This document shows, piece after piece, positions 1 to 7,367 of a DNA stretch of 36,405 bases (positions within the stretch are counted from its first letter, which is position 1; each line of letters begins with the position of its first letter). The DNA is from Brevinematales bacterium (lineage in GTDB: Bacteria > Spirochaetota > Brevinematia > Brevinematales > GWF1-51-8): NCBI GenBank assembly GCA_013177895.1, contig JABLXV010000035.1, positions 1 to 36,405 of the forward strand. Reading direction: 5' to 3'. The notes below the pieces were generated by a model, which worked only from the letters and a program-made list of their open reading frames with translations, was not told the DNA's origin and made no database searches. A program made the translations under genes and the position numbers.

Positions 1-28
1 TTCTATTCATGGGGCGGGCTATTGGGAA

Positions 29-364
29 TTATAGACTGACGTGCTCGGTCGGCGGCGTTTTCGAGTTGATAAAGAATCTCAGCATATAGTCTTCATAGGC
101 GGCTTTATCTTCCGGGTGAAGCTCCTCGATACGTAATCCGTACTCGCCCTCGCTGTCGCCTTTATTTTTAATACGGCAGAAGAAAACAACATTCTTTCCC
201 TCGATATTCAGTGAAATCTTCAGCAGGTCCTCGACCTCGAGGATTTGCCGCGTTCCGATTTTCAGGCCTTCGAGAGAAATATCGATCACTTCGCAGGGAT
301 AGGTGGAATCGTTAATAGTGTAGGTAGAATTTAAATTGACAAGAATACGGGTACTGCGTATCAT
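29..364 (-). CDS. PilZ domain protein
   Basis: A 111-residue protein made almost entirely of one PilZ domain, the fold that usually binds cyclic di-GMP and controls motility, adhesion or envelope traits. The second PilZ signature is visible as D28-I-S-L-E-G33 (D/N-x-S-x-x-G). The first signature, usually R-x-x-x-R, is only R3-S-T-R6 right at the N terminus, one residue short, so c-di-GMP binding is uncertain. The start at 364 is supported by GGAG about six bases upstream and by a promoter at 396-424. It stands alone, divergent from the deacylase gene. Family assignment is fairly sure; ligand and partner are unknown. Confidence 0.8.
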   Translation of the reverse strand: MIRSTRILVNLNSTYTINDSTYPCEVIDISLEGLKIGTRQILEVEDLLKISLNIEGKNVVFFCRIKNKGDSEGEYGLRIEELHPEDKAAYEDYMLRFFINSKTPPTEHVSL

Positions 365-395
365 ATATTTTTCTCCGTCCCCATTATCGAAATAT

Positions 396-424
396 ATTCT
401 AGCGCCGGTTTCGGGATTTGTCTA
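396..424 (-). promoter_or_regulatory. Sigma-70 promoter for the PilZ gene
   Basis: On the minus strand TAGACA (419-424) and TAGAAT (396-401) are separated by exactly 17 bases and lie about 30 bases before the start codon. Good match to the vegetative consensus. Confidence 0.6.
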
Positions 425-508
425 TTTTTTGGAAGATGCGCTTTTGAGAAAAGGATGGATATTTTACGGTTTATTCTTTCAAGACATGAAAATAAATTGA
501 AACGACAA

Positions 509-531
509 AACGTTCCGCTTGACGGAACGTT
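509..531. promoter_or_regulatory. Perfect 9-bp inverted repeat over the dtd -35 box (possible operator)
   Basis: AACGTTCCG, a five-base loop, then CGGAACGTT: a perfect inverted repeat. The -35 hexamer TTGACG (519-524) begins in the loop and runs into the right arm. No gene ends nearby on either strand (the flanking genes are divergent), so a terminator role is unlikely; an operator is the better guess. Confidence 0.5.
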
Positions 532-547
532 GAGGGTTGCTTATAAT
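519..547 (+). promoter_or_regulatory. Sigma-70 promoter for dtd
   Basis: TTGACG (519-524), 17-base spacer, perfect TATAAT (542-547), about 38 bases before the ATG at 586. Confidence 0.75.
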
Positions 548-585
548 AAGGGGAAGATTTACTAACGAATACTTGCAGGGTGTGT

Positions 586-1035
586 ATGCGCGCGATAATC
601 CAACGGGTCAAAGAGGCAAAAGTTGAGGTTGACGGAGAGGCGATTGGTTCCATCGGAAAGGGAATCCTGGTCTTCGTCGGCATAGGGAAAAGCGATACGG
701 ATAAAGATATCGAATATATGGTAAATAAAATTCCCGGATTGAGGATTTTCCCCGATGGGAGCACGGAGACTGCCATATCGGTTACCGAAATCGGCGGGGA
801 TATCATGGTGGTATCTCAATTTACCCTTTTCGGCGATCTGAGGAAAGGGAAACGCCCTTCTTTCTCGGATGCGATGCCTCCCGCCCATGCGAAAGAGTTA
901 TTCGAACGGCTATTGAGCGCGTTTAAGCAGGCGGATATCGCCGTAAAGACCGGGGTGTTTCAGGCTATGATGGATATCAGCCTTGTGAACGACGGCCCGT
1001 ATACGGTGCTTTTAGATTCCGCTAAAGTATTCTAG
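586..1035 (+). CDS. dtd: D-aminoacyl-tRNA deacylase
   Basis: Hydrolyses D-amino acids (and glycine) mischarged onto tRNA, a cytoplasmic translation quality-control step. The product of 149 residues has the family length, begins with the typical MRAIIQRV strand, and carries both active-site signatures: SQFTLFGD in the middle and the NDGPYTV motif (cis Gly-Pro) near the C terminus. A GTG at 580 is in frame, but the ATG at 586 has GCAGGG just upstream and gives the canonical N terminus, so I use 586. It is followed nine bases later by the MBL-fold gene and probably shares its transcript. Very secure. Confidence 0.96.
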   Translation: MRAIIQRVKEAKVEVDGEAIGSIGKGILVFVGIGKSDTDKDIEYMVNKIPGLRIFPDGSTETAISVTEIGGDIMVVSQFTLFGDLRKGKRPSFSDAMPPAHAKELFERLLSAFKQADIAVKTGVFQAMMDISLVNDGPYTVLLDSAKVF

Positions 1036-1044
1036 GAGCTGAGA

Positions 1045-1869
1045 ATGAAGTTAACATTCTGGGGCGTGCGGGGTTCTATCCCCGTACCGGAAATCAATAA
1101 AATGAAAGTCGGCGGAAATACCTCCTGCGTGGAAGTCGATCTGGGTATCTCCACCCGCTTGATCCTCGACGCGGGCACGGGAATTCGTCCGCTCGGCGCG
1201 AAGATCGCCAAGGAGATCGCCGAGGGGAAAGTTACCGAGGTGATTATCCTCCTGAGCCATTATCATTGGGACCACATCCAGGGATTTCCCTTCTTCAACC
1301 CGATATTCAACCCTAAATTCAAGATTTATATTTTCGGGCCCGCCAAAGCGAACCGGAAGCTCGAGGGATTATTGTCCGGGCAGATGGAATACGATTACTG
1401 GCCGGTGAAGTTCTCCCAGCTCCCGGTAAATATCGATTTCTACGAACTCAACGAGGGGTCGCACCTGTTCAAGACGGGGCTGCGGGTGGTGGCGAAACGC
1501 CATATCCATCCCGGAACCGCCCTGGGATACCGTGTCGAGTTCGGCGGGAAATCCTTCGTCTACTGCACCGACGCGGAGCATTTCCAGAATCAGGTGGATA
1601 AACGGGTGGTGGAACTTTCCAGCGATACGGGACTGTTAATCCATGACGCGCAGTACACCGACGACGAGATCGAGTACCGTCTCGGATGGGGCCATAGTAC
1701 ATGGCGGCAGGCGGTGGATGTGGCGAAGCAGGCGGCGGTGAAGCGGCTCGTGCTGTTCCATATGGACCCGGAGCGTACCGACGAGGACGCGCTGGCTATC
1801 GAGGCCGACGCGAAGAAAGAATTTCCCGGCGCGGTTCTCGCGAAAGAGGGGATGACGCTGGAAGTGTAA
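1045..1869 (+). CDS. MBL-fold metallo-hydrolase
   Basis: A 274-residue metallo-beta-lactamase-fold hydrolase of the PhnP/RNase-Z-like branch (COG1235 type). The metal-binding motif H-Y-H-W-D-H follows LLS at about residues 72-77; further likely ligands are the histidine in RHIHPGTALG, the aspartate in YCTDAEH and the histidine in GWGHST. The N terminus MKLTFWGVRGSIP is typical of this group. The substrate cannot be told from sequence (cyclic nucleotides, phosphodiesters or RNA ends are possible in relatives). AGGAG precedes the ATG. It sits downstream of dtd in the same direction and converges on tatD with an eight-base gap. Confidence 0.88.
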   Translation: MKLTFWGVRGSIPVPEINKMKVGGNTSCVEVDLGISTRLILDAGTGIRPLGAKIAKEIAEGKVTEVIILLSHYHWDHIQGFPFFNPIFNPKFKIYIFGPAKANRKLEGLLSGQMEYDYWPVKFSQLPVNIDFYELNEGSHLFKTGLRVVAKRHIHPGTALGYRVEFGGKSFVYCTDAEHFQNQVDKRVVELSSDTGLLIHDAQYTDDEIEYRLGWGHSTWRQAVDVAKQAAVKRLVLFHMDPERTDEDALAIEADAKKEFPGAVLAKEGMTLEV

Positions 1870-1877
1870 TCCCGGTA

Positions 1878-2636
1878 TTAAGTTAGCTTGAATATTCTCC
1901 TGAAATTCCCATCGATTTCCCCGGATAAAACATCCAAATCTTTATCCAGTAATTTCGCCGTAAACTCATAGGTATGCCGGACGTACCCGGGGATATTTTT
2001 CTTGCCCCGGTGCGGGACGGGAGTGAGGTAGGGGGCGTCTGTTTCTAAAAGGAGTCTGTCCGTCGGGACCAGGCGCGCGGCCTCCCGTAACGGTTCCGCC
2101 TTCGAGTAGGTGATATTCCCCGCGAACGAGAGATAATACCCGTGGCCGATCAGCCGTTCCGCCTCGGCGGGGCCGTACCCGAAACAGTGAAAGATGACGG
2201 GAGTATCGAACGAATAGGATGTCAGGATACGGAACGTGTCGTCGAAGGCGTCGCGGGAATGGATTATCAATGGGAGATTCTTCGATACGGCTGTCTCGAT
2301 ATTGAAGCGGAAAAGTGTTTCCTGTTCCGCCGGGGTGGAATATCCCCAGTGGTAGTCCATCCCCACCTCGCCGATCGCGTCGGGGGGATACCCGGATATC
2401 AGCCGAAGGAATTCATCCCGCATGGCGTCCCCGAACTCCGGGGCGTTCTCGGGATACAGCCCGCACCCGTGGAGGATACGGGGGATACCCCGAAGGAGCG
2501 CGGCGTTTAAGATTTCAGCATTATTTGTCGATATTTCAAGAAGATAGGATAGCTCACGAGGAAAATTGTTTAAAAATTCAGCAAGTTCTTCGGGGGTATA
2601 GGTGTGCCTGAGATGGCAATGACTATCGATAAACAT
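1878..2636 (-). CDS. tatD: TatD-family metal-dependent deoxyribonuclease
   Basis: A 252-residue TIM-barrel hydrolase of the TatD/YcfH family, metal-dependent DNases acting in the cytoplasm. Visible family motifs: MFIDSHCHL at the N terminus (H6 and H8 metal ligands), AIGEVGMDYHW, IIHSRDAF, FHCFGY and LETDAPYL. An upstream in-frame start at 2684 exists, but AAGGAG lies directly before the ATG at 2636 and the canonical MFIDSHCHL begins there; the promoter at 2661-2689 also lies inside the longer version, which rules it out. Lone gene, convergent with the MBL-fold gene. Confidence 0.93.
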   Translation of the reverse strand: MFIDSHCHLRHTYTPEELAEFLNNFPRELSYLLEISTNNAEILNAALLRGIPRILHGCGLYPENAPEFGDAMRDEFLRLISGYPPDAIGEVGMDYHWGYSTPAEQETLFRFNIETAVSKNLPLIIHSRDAFDDTFRILTSYSFDTPVIFHCFGYGPAEAERLIGHGYYLSFAGNITYSKAEPLREAARLVPTDRLLLETDAPYLTPVPHRGKKNIPGYVRHTYEFTAKLLDKDLDVLSGEIDGNFRRIFKLT

Positions 2637-2660
2637 AAGCGCTCCTTTGACAGGTAAAAA

Positions 2661-2689
2661 ATTATAGCGAAAGATTACCGCCAAGTCAA
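2661..2689 (-). promoter_or_regulatory. Sigma-70 promoter for tatD
   Basis: On the minus strand TTGACT (2684-2689), 17-base spacer, perfect TATAAT (2661-2666), about 25 bases before the ATG. Confidence 0.8.
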
Positions 2690-2814
2690 AGGAAATAAAG
2701 GAATAAAAATTTTACATATTATAGGAAGAAAACGCAGAAATTATTAGCGTATTTTTCTTAAATGTGTTAAAATATTGCGGGGTGGAGTGAATTTGGAGAC
2801 TCCTGGAGGTATTC

Positions 2815-3852
2815 ATGGTACATTACAAGAAAAAACGGCCGGCTCTCAAGTCATCCGCGGAAGTATATAAGAAGTCCAAATGGATGAAGTTTAAAGAGCA
2901 GACTACGATGTTTTTTAGTAACCTGAAGCGATTCTTCGCCAAGATTATGTTGAAAATACATGAAAAGGGCTCCCAGAAACTCACCATCATGGTTGTACCG
3001 CACAACGAAAAGAAAATATTCAATATTCAGATATCCAACTATATCATGTTTTTCGCGACTGTTATTCTCACGGTGACAGTTGTCACATCGGTCATCACTA
3101 TCTCGAGTAACCAGCAGAACGCGAAAAAACTAGTCAGCCTGAGCGATGAAAACCAGTCGCAAATTCTCGTGATAGAGGGCTTTAAGAATAGCATCCAGAG
3201 TCTGAATAATAAATTCTCAAAGTTTAAGGCCGACGTCAACCAGATATTCCGGGCGGCAGGCGGCGACAGCGATATCTATCAGTTTAACGAGATCAAGATC
3301 GGCGGCGAGTATACCAACGACATGCTGCCGCAGGAAGCGTTATCGCTTGAAAAACTTGCTATGGAACTCGAGCTGACGAAGATGAAGATCGGCGAGATGC
3401 TGATGTTCAAGGCTCAGATGGGCACTCTTCTCAGCGAGATACCGTCGCTCTATCCTCTCGCCGCGCGCGCGAGAATTACATCCCCCTACGGTCCCCGTAT
3501 CGATCCGGTCTATCGATGGAAATCCAGTTTCCATGCGGGGCTTGATCTTGCGGTCGATCCCGGTACTCCCGTATTTGCCGCCGCTGACGGCGTGATCGAT
3601 ACCGCGGGATACCATGGCGGATACGGACTCTTAGTGAAAATCAAGCATAAATACGGATTCGAAACTAAATATGGTCATATGCTGAAACTCGGCGAACAGA
3701 TCACGGTAGGCGCCCAGGTTAAGCAGGGGCAGATTATCGGATATGTAGGTTCATCGGGTAAGGCGACCGGCCCTCATCTTCATTACGAAGTGCTGATCGG
3801 CGGCAAGACCGTCAACCCCGAACCGTTTATCTGTATGCGCCCGGGTAACTAA
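2815..3852 (+). CDS. Membrane-anchored M23 (LytM-type) peptidoglycan endopeptidase
   Basis: A 345-residue cell-wall hydrolase. A basic cytoplasmic N terminus of about 75 residues is followed by one membrane segment (about 76-97), a helical, likely coiled-coil stalk (about 105-215), then an M23 domain. The zinc and catalytic residues are intact: H240 and D244 in FHAGLDL, H288 in KYGHM, H321/H323 in PHLHYE, so it should be active rather than an EnvC-like activator. GGAGG precedes the ATG. It is the first gene before a bactofilin; this pairing is known elsewhere (LmdC and Csd proteins with bactofilins), where the cytoskeletal polymer positions the endopeptidase to shape the cell. That role is inferred here from the pairing. 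Confidence 0.92.
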   Translation: MVHYKKKRPALKSSAEVYKKSKWMKFKEQTTMFFSNLKRFFAKIMLKIHEKGSQKLTIMVVPHNEKKIFNIQISNYIMFFATVILTVTVVTSVITISSNQQNAKKLVSLSDENQSQILVIEGFKNSIQSLNNKFSKFKADVNQIFRAAGGDSDIYQFNEIKIGGEYTNDMLPQEALSLEKLAMELELTKMKIGEMLMFKAQMGTLLSEIPSLYPLAARARITSPYGPRIDPVYRWKSSFHAGLDLAVDPGTPVFAAADGVIDTAGYHGGYGLLVKIKHKYGFETKYGHMLKLGEQITVGAQVKQGQIIGYVGSSGKATGPHLHYEVLIGGKTVNPEPFICMRPGN

Positions 3853-3889
3853 TACTTCATATAATATTACAGTGTCGATTGGAGGGGTT

Positions 3890-4324
3890 GTGTCCGACAA
3901 AGAAAAGACTCAGTTAGGTAATGAAGCTCAGGTGCGTGTAGATACCCACAGTGTAATCGGTATCTCCAATGCGTTCAGCGGGGAATTTCGCGCCGACGGG
4001 ATTCTCAGGATTGACGGTGATTTTAAGGGTGTTGTAAAAGGTAAGGGGACGGTTCTTATCGGGGAGAGAGGACGGATTTTAGGCGATATTTATGCCCGTT
4101 CCATCCGCGTCGGCGGCAAAGTCAAAGGCAATATTTACGCGATGGAAAAGGTCGAACTTCTTTCTACCGGTAAACTGGTGGGGAATCTTTGGGCGCCTAA
4201 ATTTCTCGCCGAAGAGGGGATGGTTTTTACCGGGAACGGGAAAACCCTGAATAAAGACGATGTCGAGAAACTGTTCAAGCAGAATGTAGAAAATCAAGTC
4301 CCGATAATAAATGAGGATATATAG
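3890..4324 (+). CDS. Bactofilin
   Basis: A 144-residue bactofilin (DUF583), a cytoskeletal protein that polymerises without nucleotide through a right-handed beta-helix. The core runs from about ISNAFSGEFRADG to LLSTGKLVGNLWAP, with repeating G-x-I/V turns (LRIDGDFKG, VLIGERGRI, IRVGGKVKG). Flanking tails are short and polar. A GTG at 3872 is in frame, but GGAGGGG directly precedes the GTG at 3890, which I take as the start. It lies about 40 bases after the M23 gene and ten bases before the STAS gene, so it is probably co-transcribed and acts with the M23 enzyme on cell shape. Confidence 0.93.
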   Translation: MSDKEKTQLGNEAQVRVDTHSVIGISNAFSGEFRADGILRIDGDFKGVVKGKGTVLIGERGRILGDIYARSIRVGGKVKGNIYAMEKVELLSTGKLVGNLWAPKFLAEEGMVFTGNGKTLNKDDVEKLFKQNVENQVPIINEDI

Positions 4325-4333
4325 GGGTTGGTT

Positions 4334-4843
4334 ATGTCTGAGATTTCCAAGGTAATGGTCGGACCTTTCGAAGGCGGAGCGCTGGTTAAGGTCACCGGCA
4401 GAGGTACTATGGAATTCTGCTCCCAATTATTCGATTATCTCATCGCGCGGATTGAAAAGAACAAATCCGAAAATATTTACTTTGAACTCTCCGAAACGAG
4501 CTATCTGGACAGTTCCTTTATTGGCGTCATTGTTTCGATAGAGAAGAAACTCCAAAAAGAATCGCGCGGGTCGATTGTGATCCTGAATCCCACGGAGAAG
4601 GTTAAAGAGATTCTCTCGATGATGGGGTTAAGCGAAATCCTGCCGATGAAGGAAAGTACCAAGATAAAGAATATTGAGTTAAATGAAGAAATAGAAAAGA
4701 AACTGGAAAAAGATTATAACGATATCAAACTGCTCTTGGAATCCCATCAAAATCTTATGGAAATCAATCCTGAAAACAAAAAGCGTTTCGGTCTGGTCGA
4801 GGAAATGCTGAAGCAGGAACTCGAAAGGAACAAAAATGAATGA
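4334..4843 (+). CDS. STAS-domain protein (anti-sigma-factor antagonist-like)
   Basis: A 169-residue protein with an N-terminal STAS domain (about 1-105) and a charged helical C-terminal extension (about 110-169). The phosphorylation-site region usually reading DSSG is Y-L-D59-S60-S61-F-I-G, so the serine is present although the following glycine is replaced by phenylalanine. STAS proteins of this type sequester anti-sigma kinases or act as scaffold partners, but no kinase or phosphatase partner gene lies in the window. AGGGG precedes the ATG at 4334. The end overlaps the lpxA start by eight bases, indicating translational coupling within the envelope gene block. Confidence 0.82.
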   Translation: MSEISKVMVGPFEGGALVKVTGRGTMEFCSQLFDYLIARIEKNKSENIYFELSETSYLDSSFIGVIVSIEKKLQKESRGSIVILNPTEKVKEILSMMGLSEILPMKESTKIKNIELNEEIEKKLEKDYNDIKLLLESHQNLMEINPENKKRFGLVEEMLKQELERNKNE

Positions 4844-5633
4844 TATTCATCCTACCGCGATTATTGGGCAGGACGTAGTATTAGGCGACGGAATTAAAAT
4901 TCACCCTTACGCTGTTATCGACGGGAAAGTCGAGATCGGCGACGGTTGTGTTATCGGTCCGTGTGTCCATCTGACCGGATGGGTACATATCGGGAAACGT
5001 ACTAAAATTTATGCTCATGCCTCTATCGGGGAAGACCCGCAGGATTATTCGTTCGACGGTACTCCGGGGCTGGTGGAGATCGGCGACGATTGTCTGATCC
5101 GCGAGGGTGTTACCATCCATACCCCTGTTCACGGGGACGAGGGCTGTAAGACGATTGTCGCGAATAATGCGTTCCTGATGGCGAACGCTCATGTCGCGCA
5201 TAATGTCGAAGTGGGGGAGTATACGGTTGTCGCAAACGGAACCTTGCTTGCGGGATACGCGAAGGTCGAGGAACGGGTGTTTCTTTCGGGGAACATCGGG
5301 GTTCACCAGTTCTGCCAGATCGGCGCGTTCAGTATCGTCTCGCCGGTCGCAAAGGTAGTCCAGAATATCCCGCCGTTTATGACCGCCGACGGGAATCCCG
5401 CGCTTGTGCATGGATTAAATGTGGTGGGATTGCGGCGGAACAGTTTTAACGAGGAACAACGCTCGAAGATAAAGGACGCGTATAAAATGCTCTATTTCAG
5501 CGGGATGGGTTTCCGGGCCGCGTGCGACGAGATAGAAGCGAAATATCAAGAGGATCCCTGGATAATGAGGCTGGTTACATTTGTCCGGCAATCCAAGAGG
5601 GGGATAATCGGTGCCGCCCAGAAAGGGGAATAA
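4836..5633 (+). CDS. lpxA: UDP-N-acetylglucosamine O-acyltransferase
   Basis: First committed acylation of lipid A synthesis: transfers a 3-hydroxyacyl chain from acyl carrier protein to UDP-GlcNAc, in the cytoplasm. Length 265 matches the family. The N-terminal two thirds are hexapeptide repeats of a left-handed beta-helix (IHPTAIIG, VEIGDGCVIG and so on). The catalytic histidine is H122 in NAHVAHNVEVG (equivalent to H125 of E. coli). The C-terminal helical region with NPALVHGLNVVGLRR is typical. It overlaps the STAS gene upstream and lpxB downstream by 23 bases. Very secure. Confidence 0.96.
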   Translation: MNDIHPTAIIGQDVVLGDGIKIHPYAVIDGKVEIGDGCVIGPCVHLTGWVHIGKRTKIYAHASIGEDPQDYSFDGTPGLVEIGDDCLIREGVTIHTPVHGDEGCKTIVANNAFLMANAHVAHNVEVGEYTVVANGTLLAGYAKVEERVFLSGNIGVHQFCQIGAFSIVSPVAKVVQNIPPFMTADGNPALVHGLNVVGLRRNSFNEEQRSKIKDAYKMLYFSGMGFRAACDEIEAKYQEDPWIMRLVTFVRQSKRGIIGAAQKGE

Positions 5634-6813
5634 CTCTTCCGATACGCAAAGTCCTTCTCATCAGAAAGAACTCAAAGCTGAAAAAACATTTTTCTTCTCC
5701 GCCGGGGAAATTTCCGGCGACGCTCACGCATCCGAGCTCATCGGCGAACTCAGCGCTATGGGGCGGTACGATTTCGTCGGACTGGGCGGGAAGCAGATGT
5801 TCGAGGCTGGGCTCCGTTCGGCGTTCGGCGACGTCTCCACGCTCAGTACGGTAGGGTTTGTCGAATCGCTCAACTTTATCGGAAAAAAAGTCCGCCTCCT
5901 CAGAAATTCGGTGGAGTTCCTGAAAAAAAATCCCCCCGCCGCCGTCATCCTTGTCGATAATCAGGGCTTCAATATCCTGCTCGGACGGGAAGCGAAAAAG
6001 CTGGGGATACCCGTTTTTTATTATATCCCCCCGACCGTGTCGGTATGGGCGGAATGGAACGCGCCTAAGGTCGCGGCAATCTGCGACCACCTGATCTGTA
6101 ATATAAGCGCTGATATGGAGATATACCGACGTTACACGGAAAATGTCTACTATCCCGGGCATCCGACTGTCGATAAAATCGCCAAGTTCGTGCCGGACGC
6201 GGGCTTCCTGAAAAAACTCGGGCTGACTCCCGGGAAACCGGTCGTATCGATATTTCCCGGTAGCCGCCATCAGGAGCTCAGGAAACTTCTGGGCATCATG
6301 CTGGACGCCGCGAAGATACTGATTGAGAGCGACGGGTATCAGGTGATACTTCCCGTGTCGCACGCCAAGTTCAGGGGGACGATTGAACGCGCGATGCATG
6401 CACGGAAGCTGGACGGCAGGATCGCGCTGGTGGAGGACGACCCTTACTCGGTGATGCATTCCGCATCGGTGAACATAATGGCTTCCGGCACCGCGACCCT
6501 TGAGTCGGTACTGATGCGGCGTCCGCCGGTCATCTGCTACAGGATATCCCCGATATCGTTCGCGATCGCGAAGCGCCTTGTAAAGAAACAAATGATCGGC
6601 CTTCCGAATATATTTCTCGATAGAAAGGTTTTCCCTGAACTCCTCCAACGGGACTGCAATCCGCGAAAGATCGCTCAGACGGTGCGCGAATTAATTTCTC
6701 CCAGCCCGGAGCTTCGCGCGTTATTGGAACAATCGTACGACGGTGTGCGGGACATTGTCGGCGAGCCGGGTGTTTCGTCACGCGCGGCGCGATATATCCT
6801 CGACCGGGTATAA
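5611..6813 (+). CDS. lpxB: Lipid A disaccharide synthase
   Basis: Glycosyltransferase of family GT19 that joins UDP-diacylglucosamine and lipid X to form the lipid A disaccharide at the inner membrane. Recognised by the N-terminal FFSAGEISGDAHASELI motif at about residue 27 and by FPGSRHQEL and the C-terminal nucleotide-binding segment around ASGTATLESV. The 400-residue length is normal, with an extra polar N-terminal stretch of about 25 residues. Translation starts at a GTG at 5611 inside the end of lpxA, with AGAGGGGG a few bases upstream. Its stop is one base from the ruvX start. Confidence 0.95.
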   Translation: MPPRKGNNSSDTQSPSHQKELKAEKTFFFSAGEISGDAHASELIGELSAMGRYDFVGLGGKQMFEAGLRSAFGDVSTLSTVGFVESLNFIGKKVRLLRNSVEFLKKNPPAAVILVDNQGFNILLGREAKKLGIPVFYYIPPTVSVWAEWNAPKVAAICDHLICNISADMEIYRRYTENVYYPGHPTVDKIAKFVPDAGFLKKLGLTPGKPVVSIFPGSRHQELRKLLGIMLDAAKILIESDGYQVILPVSHAKFRGTIERAMHARKLDGRIALVEDDPYSVMHSASVNIMASGTATLESVLMRRPPVICYRISPISFAIAKRLVKKQMIGLPNIFLDRKVFPELLQRDCNPRKIAQTVRELISPSPELRALLEQSYDGVRDIVGEPGVSSRAARYILDRV

Positions 6814-6814
6814 C

Positions 6815-7231
6815 ATGGGCAGGATTCTCGCTATCGACGTCGGTGAGAAACGGGTCGGCCTCGCGGTCACCGACGACCTCCAGATCATCGCATCCCCCTT
6901 CGACGTGCTCCCCAATAACAACGAACTTTTCACAAAGCTGAAAAACATCTGCGTCGAGTATAAAGTCGCCAAACTGGTGATCGGTATGCCGTATTCGAAG
7001 AAGCATAAGGAAGCCTCCGCGATGGCGGAAGGTTTCACCGAAAGTATTAAACAGGAGTTTGCCGACAGTATGGGGCTGGAAATCGATTTTCAGGACGAGC
7101 GCAACAGCTCTGTTTACGCCGAGACATGGATGAAGACCGAGGGCTATTCCTACAAACGGATACGCGAGAGTTCCGATAAATATGCGGCTCTCAAGATTCT
7201 CGAGGACTATATAACCCGACCAAAAGAGTAA
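6815..7231 (+). CDS. ruvX: RuvX/YqgF-family Holliday junction resolvase-like nuclease
   Basis: A 138-residue RNase H-fold protein of the YqgF family, implicated in processing of pre-16S rRNA and as a putative Holliday junction resolvase. The first beta-strand motif ILAIDVGEKRVGLAVTDD carries the catalytic aspartate, VIGMPYS is the second motif, and DERNSS and a late aspartate position complete the site. Longer in-frame reading upstream runs inside lpxB; the ATG at 6815, one base after the lpxB stop, gives exactly the family length. It appears to be the last gene of the lpxA-lpxB run. Confidence 0.93.
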   Translation: MGRILAIDVGEKRVGLAVTDDLQIIASPFDVLPNNNELFTKLKNICVEYKVAKLVIGMPYSKKHKEASAMAEGFTESIKQEFADSMGLEIDFQDERNSSVYAETWMKTEGYSYKRIRESSDKYAALKILEDYITRPKE

Positions 7232-7263
7232 GTGTATTATTAATGACACAGTTTAATGAATGT

Positions 7264-7321
7264 ATCCCGGAGGCTACTGGTTATCTTATAATATAGTATA
7301 GAAATAGTGAAGCACCGGGAT
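7264..7321. repeat. Spaced 7-bp inverted repeat upstream of lpxC
   Basis: ATCCCGG at 7264-7270 and its exact complement CCGGGAT at 7315-7321 flank 44 AT-rich bases and end at the first base of the sigma-54-like promoter. It may be a spaced regulator site, though chance is possible at this arm length. A TATAAT at 7287-7292 inside has no convincing -35 partner. Confidence 0.3.
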
Positions 7322-7336
7322 GGCATACTTCTTGCA
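7321..7336 (+). promoter_or_regulatory. Sigma-54 (RpoN)-like promoter before lpxC
   Basis: TGGCATACTTCTTGCA matches the -24/-12 consensus TGGCACG-N4-TTGCW: invariant GG (7322-7323) and GC (7334-7335) are present at the correct 12-base spacing, with mismatches only at the sixth and seventh positions. A start near 7347 would leave about 20 bases before the lpxC ATG, enough for the GGTGGGA ribosome site. No comparably good sigma-70 promoter was found in this gap. Confidence 0.55.
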
Positions 7337-7367
7337 ATAATAATGCAGCACAGGGTGGGAGCACGAT

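Noticed and set aside
1701-2611. Gly/Arg-rich open frames within the MBL-fold and tatD genes
   Set aside because: Out-of-frame or antisense shadows with no motif, promoter or ribosome site.
5575-6648. 357-codon open frame antisense to lpxB
   Set aside because: Covers a clear lpxB in the opposite strand, with no promoter or ribosome site and atypical composition.
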